The notes under the pieces are model-generated. The model did no database searches. It was given only the letters and a program-made list of their open reading frames with translations, and was not told the DNA's origin. Source: Rhodobacterales bacterium HKCCA1288 (GTDB taxonomy: Bacteria > Pseudomonadota > Alphaproteobacteria > Rhodobacterales > Rhodobacteraceae). Taken from it: a DNA stretch of 64,000 nt. Location: NCBI GenBank assembly GCA_015693905.1, contig CP065161.1, forward strand, positions 2,153,001 to 2,217,000, in the 5' to 3' direction. Positions 37,561 to 45,934 of this stretch are shown piece after piece; the first letter of the stretch is position 1; the number at the start of each line of letters is the position of its first letter. A program made the translations under genes and the position numbers.

Positions 37561-38703
37561 ATGTTGCAACCGAAATCCGAGGCTGAATTGGCCGATTGTC
37601 TCGCCGCAGCAAAACATCCCATGGCGATCCGTGGTGCTGGCACCCGCCCGATTGGCCGCGCGGTTGCGGGCGAAGTTTTGTCAACGGCGGCTTTGACGGG
37701 GATCACGCTTTACGAGCCGGGTGCGCTGACCTTGGTTGCGCAAGCTGGCACGCCCTTGGCCGAAATTGAGGCCGTGCTTCATGCCGAGAACCAGCGCCTG
37801 CCCTTCGAGCCGATGGATCATCGCGCGCTTCTGGGCACAGATGGCACGCCCACAATCGGTGGGGTGGTTGCTGGCAATGTTTCGGGGCCGCGCCGCATTC
37901 AAGCGGGCGCCGCGCGTGACAGCTTGATCGGCGTGCGTTTTGTTGATGGGGCGGGAACCGTCATCAAGAATGGCGGTCGCGTGATGAAAAACGTTACGGG
38001 CTATGATCTCGTGAAACTGATGGCAGGCAGTTACGGCACGCTTGGGGTTCTGTCCGAAGTCTCCTTCAAGCTTCTTCCTGAAGTCGAAACCTGCGCCTGC
38101 CTGATCCTTGAGGGGCTGTCGGATCAGTCCGCCGTGGCTGCGCTGTCGCGTGCCCTAGCCTCGCCCTATGAGGTGACAGGGGCCGCGCATGCCGCCAATC
38201 GTGGTGGCAGGTCACGCACCATGCTGCGTCTCGAAGGCTTTGCCAAAAGCGTGGCCTATCGCACAGATGCCCTACGCGCCGTTCTTGCCGAGTTCGGGGA
38301 AGTGGAGGTGATATCTGATCCCGATCTGGTGCGCCAGATGTGGAAAGATCAACGCGATGTGACCGCGTTTGCGGGGCAAACGGGCGATGTCTGGCGCATC
38401 TCGTGCAAACCCAGTGACGGGCCTGCAATCGGCGCGAAAATCAAGGGCGAAGTGATCTATGACTGGGGCGGCGGTCTCATTTGGGCCTTGGTTGGCGAAG
38501 GGCATGATCTGCGCAAGACCCTTGGTGCATTTGGTGGCCATGCCACGCTGATCCGTGCATCTGAGGCCACGCATGCGCGCATCCCGACCTTCCACCTTGA
38601 GCCTGCGCCTTTGGCGGCGCTGTCAGATGGGTTGCGCCGCAAATTCGACCCAAAAGGAATATTGAACACAGGGCTGATGGCCACGGCCATGCCCGCCGCA
38701 TAA
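37561..38703 (+). CDS. glcE: Glycolate oxidase subunit GlcE
   Basis: A 380-residue protein with a single FAD-binding PCMH domain: PMAIRGAGTRPIGRAV, GGVVAGNVSGPRRI and NGGRVMKNVTGYDLVKLMAGSYGTLGV. It is related to GlcD but shorter, as GlcE is. AAGGGG lies upstream of the start. It is the second subunit of the membrane-associated glycolate-oxidising complex and is flanked by glcD and glcF. Confidence 0.95.
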   Translation: MLQPKSEAELADCLAAAKHPMAIRGAGTRPIGRAVAGEVLSTAALTGITLYEPGALTLVAQAGTPLAEIEAVLHAENQRLPFEPMDHRALLGTDGTPTIGGVVAGNVSGPRRIQAGAARDSLIGVRFVDGAGTVIKNGGRVMKNVTGYDLVKLMAGSYGTLGVLSEVSFKLLPEVETCACLILEGLSDQSAVAALSRALASPYEVTGAAHAANRGGRSRTMLRLEGFAKSVAYRTDALRAVLAEFGEVEVISDPDLVRQMWKDQRDVTAFAGQTGDVWRISCKPSDGPAIGAKIKGEVIYDWGGGLIWALVGEGHDLRKTLGAFGGHATLIRASEATHARIPTFHLEPAPLAALSDGLRRKFDPKGILNTGLMATAMPAA

Positions 38704-38721
38704 GGAAGGGCGTGTTTCGCC

Positions 38722-40044
38722 ATGCAGACGACATTCACCCCAGAACAGCTTGCTGATCCCGCCACTGCGCGCTCGAACGAGATTTTGCGCGCCTGTGTCC
38801 ATTGCGGATTTTGCACGGCCACTTGCCCAACCTATCAAGTGTTGGGCGATGAATTGGACAGTCCGCGTGGGCGGATTTACCTGATCAAGGATATGCTTGA
38901 ATCTGGGCGTCCAGCAGACGCAAAGACCGTCAAACATATTGACCGCTGTTTGTCCTGTTTGGCCTGCATGACCACCTGCCCTTCGGGGGTGCATTACATG
39001 CATTTGGTCGACCACGCCCGCGCCCATATTGAGCGCACCTATAAGCGCCCCTTTATGGATCGTGTTCTGCGCTTTGCCTTGGCGAAAATTCTGCCCTATC
39101 CGACACGGTTTCGCCTTGCACTTTTGGGGGCGAAGATTGGGCGGCCTTTTGCCTTTTTGATGCCCGATGCGCGGCTCAAGGCGATGTTGAACATGGTGCC
39201 TGCGCAAATCCCGCCCGTTAGTCGCAATGATGATGCACAAAGTTTTGCGCCGCATGGCGCGCGCAAAATGCGGGTTGCTTTGATGACGGGATGCGCACAA
39301 CGGGCGCTGAATACGGATATCAACGATGCCACAATTCGCCTGTTGCGCCGTTTGGGCTGCGAGGTGGTTGTGGCCGAAGGTGCAGGCTGCTGTGGGGCCT
39401 TGACCCATCACATGGGCCGCGAGACGGAATCGCATGGCTTTGCGGCAGCCAATATCAAAGCATGGATGCGCGAGGCGCGCGGCGCAGGTTTGGACGCGAT
39501 TGTGATCAACACGTCTGGCTGTGGAACCACAGTCAAGGATTACGGACATATGTTCCGCAATGATCCTTTGGCGGAAGATGCTGCAACGATATCAGGTCTT
39601 GCGATGGATATTTCGGAGCTTCTGCAAAAGTTGGACTTGTCTGCCGCCAAAGCCCCTGAAGATTTGAACGTGGCCTATCATGCGGCCTGTTCGCTGCAAC
39701 ATGGGCAAAAGGTGAAAACTGCGCCGAAGGATTTGCTCAGAGCCGCGGGGTTCACGGTGCTGGAACCTGCCGACAGTCACCTATGCTGTGGATCGGCAGG
39801 CACATATAACCTGATGCAACCTGAAATCTCGGGCAAGCTCAAGGCGCGCAAAATCCGCACGCTTGAGGCCCTGCAGCCCGATGTGATTGCTGCGGGCAAT
39901 ATCGGCTGCATGATGCAAATTGGGTCAGGCACAGGGCATCCTGTGGTGCATACGGTCGAGTTGCTGGATTGGGCCACAGGTGGGCCGAAACCGCCTGCGA
40001 TATCGCGCGCACCGCAGGAAATGCCTGTGCCAATCTTGCGCTAA
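38722..40044 (+). CDS. glcF: Glycolate oxidase iron-sulfur subunit GlcF
   Basis: The 440-residue protein has two 4Fe-4S motifs (CVHCGFCTATCPTYQ and CLSCLACMTTCPSGVHY), then the two CCG domains with GAGCCGALTHHMGRE and HLCCGSAGTYN. It passes electrons from the GlcD flavin to the respiratory chain. No transcription regulator of the glc operon is adjacent. The order and spacing (18 bases after glcE) support one operon. Confidence 0.95.
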   Translation: MQTTFTPEQLADPATARSNEILRACVHCGFCTATCPTYQVLGDELDSPRGRIYLIKDMLESGRPADAKTVKHIDRCLSCLACMTTCPSGVHYMHLVDHARAHIERTYKRPFMDRVLRFALAKILPYPTRFRLALLGAKIGRPFAFLMPDARLKAMLNMVPAQIPPVSRNDDAQSFAPHGARKMRVALMTGCAQRALNTDINDATIRLLRRLGCEVVVAEGAGCCGALTHHMGRETESHGFAAANIKAWMREARGAGLDAIVINTSGCGTTVKDYGHMFRNDPLAEDAATISGLAMDISELLQKLDLSAAKAPEDLNVAYHAACSLQHGQKVKTAPKDLLRAAGFTVLEPADSHLCCGSAGTYNLMQPEISGKLKARKIRTLEALQPDVIAAGNIGCMMQIGSGTGHPVVHTVELLDWATGGPKPPAISRAPQEMPVPILR

Positions 40045-40050
40045 ATCCCT

Positions 40051-40090
40051 GTTTCAAGGGTCTTGAAACGCGAACAGCTGCTTCCAATAT
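40051..40090 (+). promoter_or_regulatory. Candidate heat-shock promoter for hsp20
   Basis: CTTGAA at 40062-40067 and CAATAT at 40085-40090 are separated by 17 bases, a fair match to alphaproteobacterial RpoH promoters. The -35 element lies in a perfect 8-base inverted repeat, GTTTCAAG (40051-40058) and CTTGAAAC (40062-40069). Transcription would start about 100 bases before the hsp20 ATG. Confidence 0.5.
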
Positions 40091-40170
40091 CAGAACGGTC
40101 GGTGCCGCCAAGCGGGCCGACCTGAACCTTTGTTGGCGTGTCTCATGATGTAGAGCGCCACGAAAACCTT

Positions 40171-40196
40171 GGTATCGCTTCTGATGGAGGATGTCC
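40171..40196 (+). promoter_or_regulatory. Candidate ROSE-like RNA thermometer over the hsp20 ribosome-binding site
   Basis: TCGCTTC (40175-40181) can pair with the ribosome-binding GGAGGA (40186-40191) with one bulged G (40177) and a UGAU loop. Pairs: C81-G86, U80-G87, U79-A88, C78-G89, C76-G90, U75-A91. The stem can extend outward through A74-U92, U73-G93, G72-U94 and G71-C95. UCGCU matches the ROSE U(U/C)GCU element. The start codon lies 6 bases after GGAGGA. By analogy, heat would melt the stem and expose the site. Confidence 0.55.
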
Positions 40197-40197
40197 T

Positions 40198-40671
40198 ATG
40201 CGAAACTACGACCTAACCCCCCTATACCGCGCCACTGTCGGCTTTGATCGAATGGCCGATTTGTTAGACAGCCTGCTGACGCAGGAAACGGGCGCGAACA
40301 GCTATCCCCCCTATAATATCGAAAAAACCGATGAGAATACCTATCGCATCTCAATCGCTGTTGCGGGTTTTTCAGAGGCTGAATTGCGTGTTGAGCAACG
40401 CGAGACGGAACTGGTCATCGCGGCCCGCAAAGAGAAAGACGACACCGCCCGCACCTATTTGCATCGTGGCATTGCGACCCGCGCTTTTGAGAAGCGGTTC
40501 CAATTGGCCGATCATGTGCGCGTGACCCAAGCAAGCCATGAGAACGGCATGTTGCATGTCGATCTCTTGCGTGAGGTGCCAGAGGCAAAAAAACCGCGTC
40601 AGATTGCAATCACATCTGGCAAGGCATCCAAACAAACACCTGCACTTGAAGTGACAGATATAGAGGTCTGA
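40198..40671 (+). CDS. hsp20: Small heat-shock protein, Hsp20/IbpA family
   Basis: This 157-residue protein has an alpha-crystallin domain: YPPYNIEKTDENTYRISIAV, GFSEAELRVEQRETELVIAARKE and HRGIATRAFEKRFQLADHV, followed by the C-terminal IAI motif needed for oligomers. It holds denatured proteins for refolding. I chose the ATG at 40198 (MRNYDLTPLY), 7 bases after GGAGG; the frame is open for 20 more codons upstream. A heat-shock-like promoter and a possible RNA thermometer precede it. Confidence 0.93.
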   Translation: MRNYDLTPLYRATVGFDRMADLLDSLLTQETGANSYPPYNIEKTDENTYRISIAVAGFSEAELRVEQRETELVIAARKEKDDTARTYLHRGIATRAFEKRFQLADHVRVTQASHENGMLHVDLLREVPEAKKPRQIAITSGKASKQTPALEVTDIEV

Positions 40672-40689
40672 GACAGACCTTCAGACACC

Positions 40690-40721
40690 CCTGCGCGTGC
40701 GCCCTCCCTCGCGCGCGCAGG
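40690..40721. terminator. Hairpin between convergent hsp20 and the 294-aa gene
   Basis: CCTGCGCG (40690-40697) pairs perfectly with CGCGCAGG (40714-40721). It lies between convergent genes and may terminate either, but there is no U-tract on either side. Confidence 0.35.
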
Positions 40722-40751
40722 CGGTGATCGGTGGCAGGACTGGGCGTGGCC

Positions 40752-41636
40752 CTAGAACCATTGCCCTGGTTCCATCAGCCCCAAATCCATCAATTGCTGA
40801 CTAGACCATTGGAACCGCTTTGAGCGGTGCCAGCGAAAATCCCCGATATCATAGCGAGACCCTGCATTGCTGCGCAGTGCTTTGGCCACGCGAAACGAAC
40901 AGATGGTTGCGGTGATGGAATGGTGCCATTGGCACGCAAAAGTGTTCATTTCCTCGTCACTGAGACGATGATCTTCGAACATTTGCAGCCCTTCCTTCGC
41001 CCGAAAGAACCCGATCCGATCAATGCGCCGCCGTTCTTTGGGAACATGTTCCTCAAAGCGCCAGCGTAAACCGCCAAAAAAATCATGTTGGCGATCCTTA
41101 GCGCGGCCCGTTTCATCACGGCGCGCATCGGCAAAATACCCTGCACTGTCGAGCATGGCATGATCTAGGTTCACGGCATTTGGTGCGATGTTCAGGTCTT
41201 GTGCGTAGAGATCAATCACATAGGTCAGCGCGCAGTCGCGGCGTTCTTCCGCGATAAAGGCTGCCATTTCTCCCACAGTGCGATCCTCGCAGAACGGGTA
41301 AAAGAAATATTCAGCGTTATAGCAGTAATGAACCCATTCATTTGGCACGAGAGGGATCAGCGCATTCACAAGACTGGCAGCGGCATCTGCGCGGCGGGTT
41401 TGCGCGCGAATAATCGAAACAGTGTTTGGGGCGTGCCCCTCTGTCTCGGGGGTAATGTCCAAACCAGTGGGGGCTGCGATGAACACATGGCGAAACCCCA
41501 ATTGCATCAAATGAGACAGTGTCGAGGCCAATTCAACCCGATCCTCTGCAATCAAAATTGCAAAAGGCCCCTTGCCAAACCCGCCCCGCGGCAGGCGGCG
41601 AAATTCGGCCAAAGATGCATAGTCTTTGATCTGCAT
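40752..41636 (-). CDS. Uncharacterised protein, weakly glycosyltransferase-like
   Basis: I do not recognise the family with confidence. From MQIKDYASLAEFRR the product is 294 residues, soluble and without a signal peptide. It has FGKGPFAILIAEDRVELASTL near the start, a VHYCYNAEYFFYPFCEDRTVGE segment, VIDLYAQDLN, and the C-terminal WSSQQLMDLGLMEPGQWF. The alternating hydrophobic strands and acidic loop recall nucleotide-sugar transferases of the GT2 type. It is divergent from miaB and convergent with hsp20. Confidence 0.8.
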   Translation of the reverse strand: MQIKDYASLAEFRRLPRGGFGKGPFAILIAEDRVELASTLSHLMQLGFRHVFIAAPTGLDITPETEGHAPNTVSIIRAQTRRADAAASLVNALIPLVPNEWVHYCYNAEYFFYPFCEDRTVGEMAAFIAEERRDCALTYVIDLYAQDLNIAPNAVNLDHAMLDSAGYFADARRDETGRAKDRQHDFFGGLRWRFEEHVPKERRRIDRIGFFRAKEGLQMFEDHRLSDEEMNTFACQWHHSITATICSFRVAKALRSNAGSRYDIGDFRWHRSKRFQWSSQQLMDLGLMEPGQWF

Positions 41637-41789
41637 ATGCGGTTTATTCCGACCAATTCTGAAATTTTTGTAACCCAACCCCAATTTGCGGGGCTTTGTG
41701 GTCTATTGCAATGGGTCACATGCGTTGATGTGCGCCCGCTCTTGGGCTAAATGACCCTGTGCTGCGATCTGCGAAAAAGGCCCCGTGCA

Positions 41790-43112
41790 ATGACTGAACC
41801 CAAAAAGCTATTCGTGAAAACCTATGGCTGCCAGATGAATGTCTATGACAGCGAGCGTATGGCAGAGGCGCTGTCTGGTCAGGGTTATGAGCAGGTGGGC
41901 AGTGCGGAAGAAGCGGATATGATCCTGCTGAATACGTGCCACATTCGCGAGAAGGCATCGGAAAAGATCTATTCGGAATTGGGCCGCCTGAAACCTTTGC
42001 GCGATGACAACCCCAATCTGAAAATTGGTGTTGCGGGCTGTGTCGCGCAGGCCGAAGGCGAAGAGATTATGCGCCGTCAACCGATTGTGGACTTGGTCGT
42101 TGGCCCGCAAACCTATCACCGCCTTCCTGCCATGATGCGCGCGGTTGAGGCAGGGGAAAAGGCCCTTGATACGGATTTCCCCGAAGAAGATAAGTTTCTG
42201 CATCTGCCAAAAGATCGCCGTGCCAAGCGCGGGCCTTGTGCGTTTTTAACGGTGCAGGAAGGCTGCGACAAATTCTGTGCGTTTTGCGTTGTGCCCTATA
42301 CCCGCGGCGCTGAGGTCAGTCGCCCCGTTGCGCGCATTTTGGGGGAGGCGCGCGATCTGGTCGAACGCGGCGTGCGCGAAATCACGCTTTTGGGGCAAAA
42401 TGTGAATGCCTATCACGGCCAAGATGAGGATGGGCGTGAATGGGGGCTTGCGCGCCTGATCCGTGAATTGGCGAAAATCGAAGATTTGGCGCGTATCCGC
42501 TTTACCACATCGCACCCCAATGACATGGAAGATGACCTGATCGCGGCTTTTGGCGATTGTGATAAGCTGATGCCCTATCTTCATTTGCCTGTGCAATCGG
42601 GGTCTGATCGTATTCTCAAAGCGATGAATCGCAAACATACCGCGCAGGACTATCTCGACCTGATCGCACGCATCCGTGACGCGCGCCCTGATTTGTTGCT
42701 GTCAGGGGATTTCATCGTGGGCTTCCCCGGCGAGACAGATGAAGATTTTGCGCAAACGATGGATTTGGTGCGCAAAGTGAATTACGGACAGGCCTATTCC
42801 TTCAAATATTCCGCGCGTCCCGGCACGCCCGCGGCCGAGCGTGCAGATGTTGCGCCTGAGATTGCAGATTCCCGTTTGCAAGAACTGCAGGCGCTTTTGA
42901 CCGAACAACAAAGGGCGGCTCAAGACGGCATGGTGGGGCGCGAACTGCCAGTTCTGTTTGAAAAGCATGGGCGCCAAGAGGGGCAATTGATTGGAAAATC
43001 GGGCTATTTGCATTCGGTTCATGCTGTCGCGCCTGCTGAATTAATTGGTCAAGTGGCAATGGTTCGAATCATTAAGTCTGCCACCAATTCCTTGACAGGC
43101 GCGTTGGTATAG
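41790..43112 (+). CDS. miaB: tRNA-2-methylthio-N6-dimethylallyladenosine synthase MiaB
   Basis: The product (440 residues) is a radical-SAM methylthiotransferase for A37 of tRNAs reading UNN codons. The N-terminal domain has three cluster cysteines ([22 protein letters not shown]). The radical-SAM motif is [17 protein letters not shown]-terminal TRAM domain follows. I chose the ATG at 41790 ([13 protein letters not shown]), with AAGG 9 bases upstream. It starts the miaB-phoH-ybeY-corC-lnt-metK row, with two extra genes before phoH. Confidence 0.96.
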   Translation: MTEPKKLFVKTYGCQMNVYDSERMAEALSGQGYEQVGSAEEADMILLNTCHIREKASEKIYSELGRLKPLRDDNPNLKIGVAGCVAQAEGEEIMRRQPIVDLVVGPQTYHRLPAMMRAVEAGEKALDTDFPEEDKFLHLPKDRRAKRGPCAFLTVQEGCDKFCAFCVVPYTRGAEVSRPVARILGEARDLVERGVREITLLGQNVNAYHGQDEDGREWGLARLIRELAKIEDLARIRFTTSHPNDMEDDLIAAFGDCDKLMPYLHLPVQSGSDRILKAMNRKHTAQDYLDLIARIRDARPDLLLSGDFIVGFPGETDEDFAQTMDLVRKVNYGQAYSFKYSARPGTPAAERADVAPEIADSRLQELQALLTEQQRAAQDGMVGRELPVLFEKHGRQEGQLIGKSGYLHSVHAVAPAELIGQVAMVRIIKSATNSLTGALV

Positions 43113-43317
43113 TCTGCGGATGTCTGGGGTGGCCTTCGGCGGGTAGGATGCCCCAACAGGAACAATTTCTCACAATTTGTTGAGATTGTTTCTCTATTTA
43201 TATCTAAATATTGATATATTTTTCTTTCCGAAGCGAAATTGCTCGGATATTCTCTCGAATAATCGCGCTGTTAACCACTCTTCCGCATTTTAGCGGGATG
43301 GTCGCAGGGAAAGAATT

Positions 43318-43902
43318 TTGAGATTGGGCGTGCTTTTGAACAGCTTTATCCAACATGGAATGGCACATGCTGTGCGGTTTTTGGCGATTGGGCTGCTTGC
43401 CTTTGTGCCACAATTCGCGGCAGCGCAGAGTGGGGCTATTTCTGGTCGCGTGCAGCCGGGGATCTGGATTGATCCTGACGGCTGTATGCATTGGGTCGCC
43501 GATGGCGGTCTTGAGGGCTACATGGAGGGACGTGTGAATCCCCAAACGGGGATGCCTGTCTGCATGCGCGTCAACACCTGCGCAGTGACGAATAGCGATG
43601 TTCTTTTCGCGACAGACAGCGCGCATTTGACCGCAAATGGTCGCGCGCAGTTGGAACAGTTTTTCCGCTCGGCGGGTGCGTTTGCCTATGCGATTTATGG
43701 GCATACTGATGCGCGCGCCTCAGATGAATACAATATCCGCCTCTCCCAGGCCCGCGCCGAATCGGTGGCCAATGTGGCGCGCGGTGTTGGGGCGCGCGTG
43801 GCGCGTGAAATTGGCTATGGCGAACGCCGACCAATTGCACCCAATGACAGCGCCTCCAATATGCAGCGCAACCGCCGCGTTGAAATCGTATGTTATAGAT
43901 GA
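43318..43902 (+). CDS. Secreted OmpA-C-like domain protein with DPDGC motif
   Basis: This 194-residue protein has an N-terminal signal (RFLAIGLLAFVPQFAAAQ; cleavage near A36-Q37). Residues 50-82 form a two-cysteine segment (WIDPDGCMHW ... GMPVC) that is repeated in the next gene. Residues 90-194 are an OmpA-C peptidoglycan-binding domain (LFATDSAHLTANGRAQLEQF, GHTDARASDEYNIRLSQARA). The start is a TTG at 43318 with AGGGAAAG upstream; an ATG at 43360 is possible. It probably links outer envelope and peptidoglycan. Confidence 0.85.
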   Translation: MRLGVLLNSFIQHGMAHAVRFLAIGLLAFVPQFAAAQSGAISGRVQPGIWIDPDGCMHWVADGGLEGYMEGRVNPQTGMPVCMRVNTCAVTNSDVLFATDSAHLTANGRAQLEQFFRSAGAFAYAIYGHTDARASDEYNIRLSQARAESVANVARGVGARVAREIGYGERRPIAPNDSASNMQRNRRVEIVCYR

Positions 43903-43913
43903 AGGGGGCCATG

Positions 43914-44240
43914 ATGCGTCAGCGATATTTGGCGATTGCCCTAATTGGGGCGGCTACAGTTTTGTCGGGCTGTTCAGGTCTAGACCGCCCAATTGCGAGC
44001 AATCGTGATCGCGGTTTTGACGCAAAAGACCTTAGCCAATTACAGGCCGCCATCTATGTCGACCCTGATGGTTGCCACATTTGGATGATTGACGATGGCG
44101 CGGAAGAGTATTGGTCGCGCCGCCGTGATCCCGTGTCTGGCTTGCCTGTTTGCACGGCTGTTGCGCCGCCAAATTCAGTTGTTGGTGACTACGCTACAGG
44201 TGGGGTTGTGCCTGATATTCGCTCTGCTGGTCTGTTCTAG
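43914..44240 (+). CDS. Small lipoprotein with DPDGC motif
   Basis: The product (108 residues) has a lipoprotein signal with lipobox LSGC (cysteine at residue 20). Residues 48-80 read IYVDPDGCHIW ... GLPVC and match the segment of the preceding OmpA-like protein, 17 of 34 positions identical without a gap. No other domain was recognised. I chose the ATG at 43914, 5 bases after AAGGGGG. It is probably outer-membrane anchored and made with its neighbour; function unknown. Confidence 0.85.
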   Translation: MRQRYLAIALIGAATVLSGCSGLDRPIASNRDRGFDAKDLSQLQAAIYVDPDGCHIWMIDDGAEEYWSRRRDPVSGLPVCTAVAPPNSVVGDYATGGVVPDIRSAGLF

Positions 44241-44364
44241 GCGCAAAAATCGGTCAGCTGTCGCCTAGATATGTGAAATTTTCGTGCATATCACACTAGC
44301 TATTGATTTGGCTGCGAGGGCTTGGCACTCTCAACTCAGGAATCTTCTCTGAGCGAAGGAGAGT

Positions 44365-45384
44365 ATGTTGGCATTGTCCACGTTGAGCGCACCCGCCACC
44401 CCTAAATCTGGCCCCCCTGCGGATTTGCAGCTGAGCTTTCCTGACAATCGCCTTCTGATCGACCTTTGTGGAGAATTCGACCGAAATCTCACGCAAATTG
44501 AAACAACGCTGTCGGTGCAGATCATTCGCCGTGGCAACCAATTGGCCGTGCATGGCGAGGCGCGGGAGCGCGCGGCCGAAGTTTTGGGCAGTCTCTACGC
44601 GCGATTAGAGGCAGGAAAATCAGTAGAGGCCGAAGATGTCGAGGGCGCAATCCGTATGCGTGGCTCTGTTGAGGGGACAGGCGTTCGCGCAGGTGACCAG
44701 ATTGAAATGTTTGGTGCATCCTCGTTGGAAATCGGCACCCGCAAGAAAACGGTCGAGCCCCGCACCGATGCGCAAAAAGCCTATGTTCAAAACTTGCTAA
44801 AAAACGAACTGGCCTTTGGGATTGGCCCAGCGGGAACGGGTAAAACCTATTTGGCGGTTGCTGTCGCTGTAAACCGCTTGATCAATGGCCATGTGGATCG
44901 GATCATCTTGTCGCGCCCTGCTGTGGAAGCGGGCGAGCGTTTGGGATTCTTGCCTGGGGATATGAAGGACAAGGTCGATCCCTATATGCAGCCCCTTTAT
45001 GATGCGCTGCACGATTTTCTGCCCGGTCGGCAATTGCAGAAATTGATGGAAGAAAAAACCATTGAAATTGCACCTTTGGCGTTCATGCGGGGGCGGACAT
45101 TGGCCAATGCCTATGTCGTTTTGGACGAAGCCCAAAACGCAACCACAATGCAAATTAAGATGTTCTTGACCCGTCTGGGACGCGGCAGCCGCATGGTTAT
45201 CACGGGTGATCGCAGTCAGGTTGATTTGCCGCGTGGCGTAAATTCTGGCCTTGCTGAGGCCGAACGCATTTTGGGTGCTGTCTCAGGGATCAGCTTTAAC
45301 TATTTCACCGCAAAAGATGTGGTGCGTCATCCGATGGTCGCCAAGATTATCGAGGCCTATGACGCCGATGAGGTTAAAGGTTAG
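44365..45384 (+). CDS. phoH: PhoH-like ATPase
   Basis: A 339-residue protein with an N-terminal KH-like region and the PhoH ATPase core: Walker A GPAGTGKTYLAVAVAV, the downstream RPAVEAGERLGFLPGDM, and Walker B VLDEAQNATTMQIKMFLTR. The family is tied to RNA metabolism; in bacteria it is usually next to ybeY, as here. GAAGGAGAG precedes the ATG. Exact role in this organism is inferred. Confidence 0.94.
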   Translation: MLALSTLSAPATPKSGPPADLQLSFPDNRLLIDLCGEFDRNLTQIETTLSVQIIRRGNQLAVHGEARERAAEVLGSLYARLEAGKSVEAEDVEGAIRMRGSVEGTGVRAGDQIEMFGASSLEIGTRKKTVEPRTDAQKAYVQNLLKNELAFGIGPAGTGKTYLAVAVAVNRLINGHVDRIILSRPAVEAGERLGFLPGDMKDKVDPYMQPLYDALHDFLPGRQLQKLMEEKTIEIAPLAFMRGRTLANAYVVLDEAQNATTMQIKMFLTRLGRGSRMVITGDRSQVDLPRGVNSGLAEAERILGAVSGISFNYFTAKDVVRHPMVAKIIEAYDADEVKG

Positions 45385-45395
45385 GCGCAAGGCGC

Positions 45396-45890
45396 ATGGA
45401 AATTGACATTCTGATTGAAACCCCTGCGTGGCAGGCCTGTGACATTGAAGATGTCACTGCGCGCGCGGCAGAAGGTATATGTGCCGAGCTTAGGCTTGAT
45501 CCTGCGCGGTTTGCAGTTTCAGTTTTGGCCTGTGACGATACCCGCATCGCAACCCTAAACAGCGATTTTCGGGGCAAGCCGACATCGACCAATGTGTTGT
45601 CTTGGCCCGCAGAAGAGATTGACCTGCCCCTTGGTCAAATGCCCCAATTGCCGACCCCCGCCGCGGATGGCCCACCACATGAATTGGGCGATATTGCAGT
45701 CGCCTATGAGACTTGCGCCCGCGAGGCGGAGGAGCAGGGCAAAGATTTTGATGATCATTTGACCCATTTGATGGTTCATTCGATCCTTCATTTGTTGGGA
45801 TTTGATCATATAAATGACCCCGATGCCACGGTGATGGAAAGTTTAGAGACACGCATCCTTGCCAGACTGGGGGTTGCTGACCCATATTAG
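45396..45890 (+). CDS. ybeY: Endoribonuclease YbeY (rRNA maturation factor)
   Basis: The 164-residue metalloprotein has the conserved metal site HSILHLLGFDH (H-x3-H-x5-H) near the C-terminus, and NSDFRGKPTSTNVLSWPAEE upstream. It acts in 16S rRNA 3' maturation and ribosome quality control. It lies 11 bases after phoH and upstream of corC, the standard order. Confidence 0.96.
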   Translation: MEIDILIETPAWQACDIEDVTARAAEGICAELRLDPARFAVSVLACDDTRIATLNSDFRGKPTSTNVLSWPAEEIDLPLGQMPQLPTPAADGPPHELGDIAVAYETCAREAEEQGKDFDDHLTHLMVHSILHLLGFDHINDPDATVMESLETRILARLGVADPY

Positions 45891-45934
45891 GGCGGATGGC
45901 ACAAGTTTTGTCAGTGTAACCTTGGAAAGGGGCT

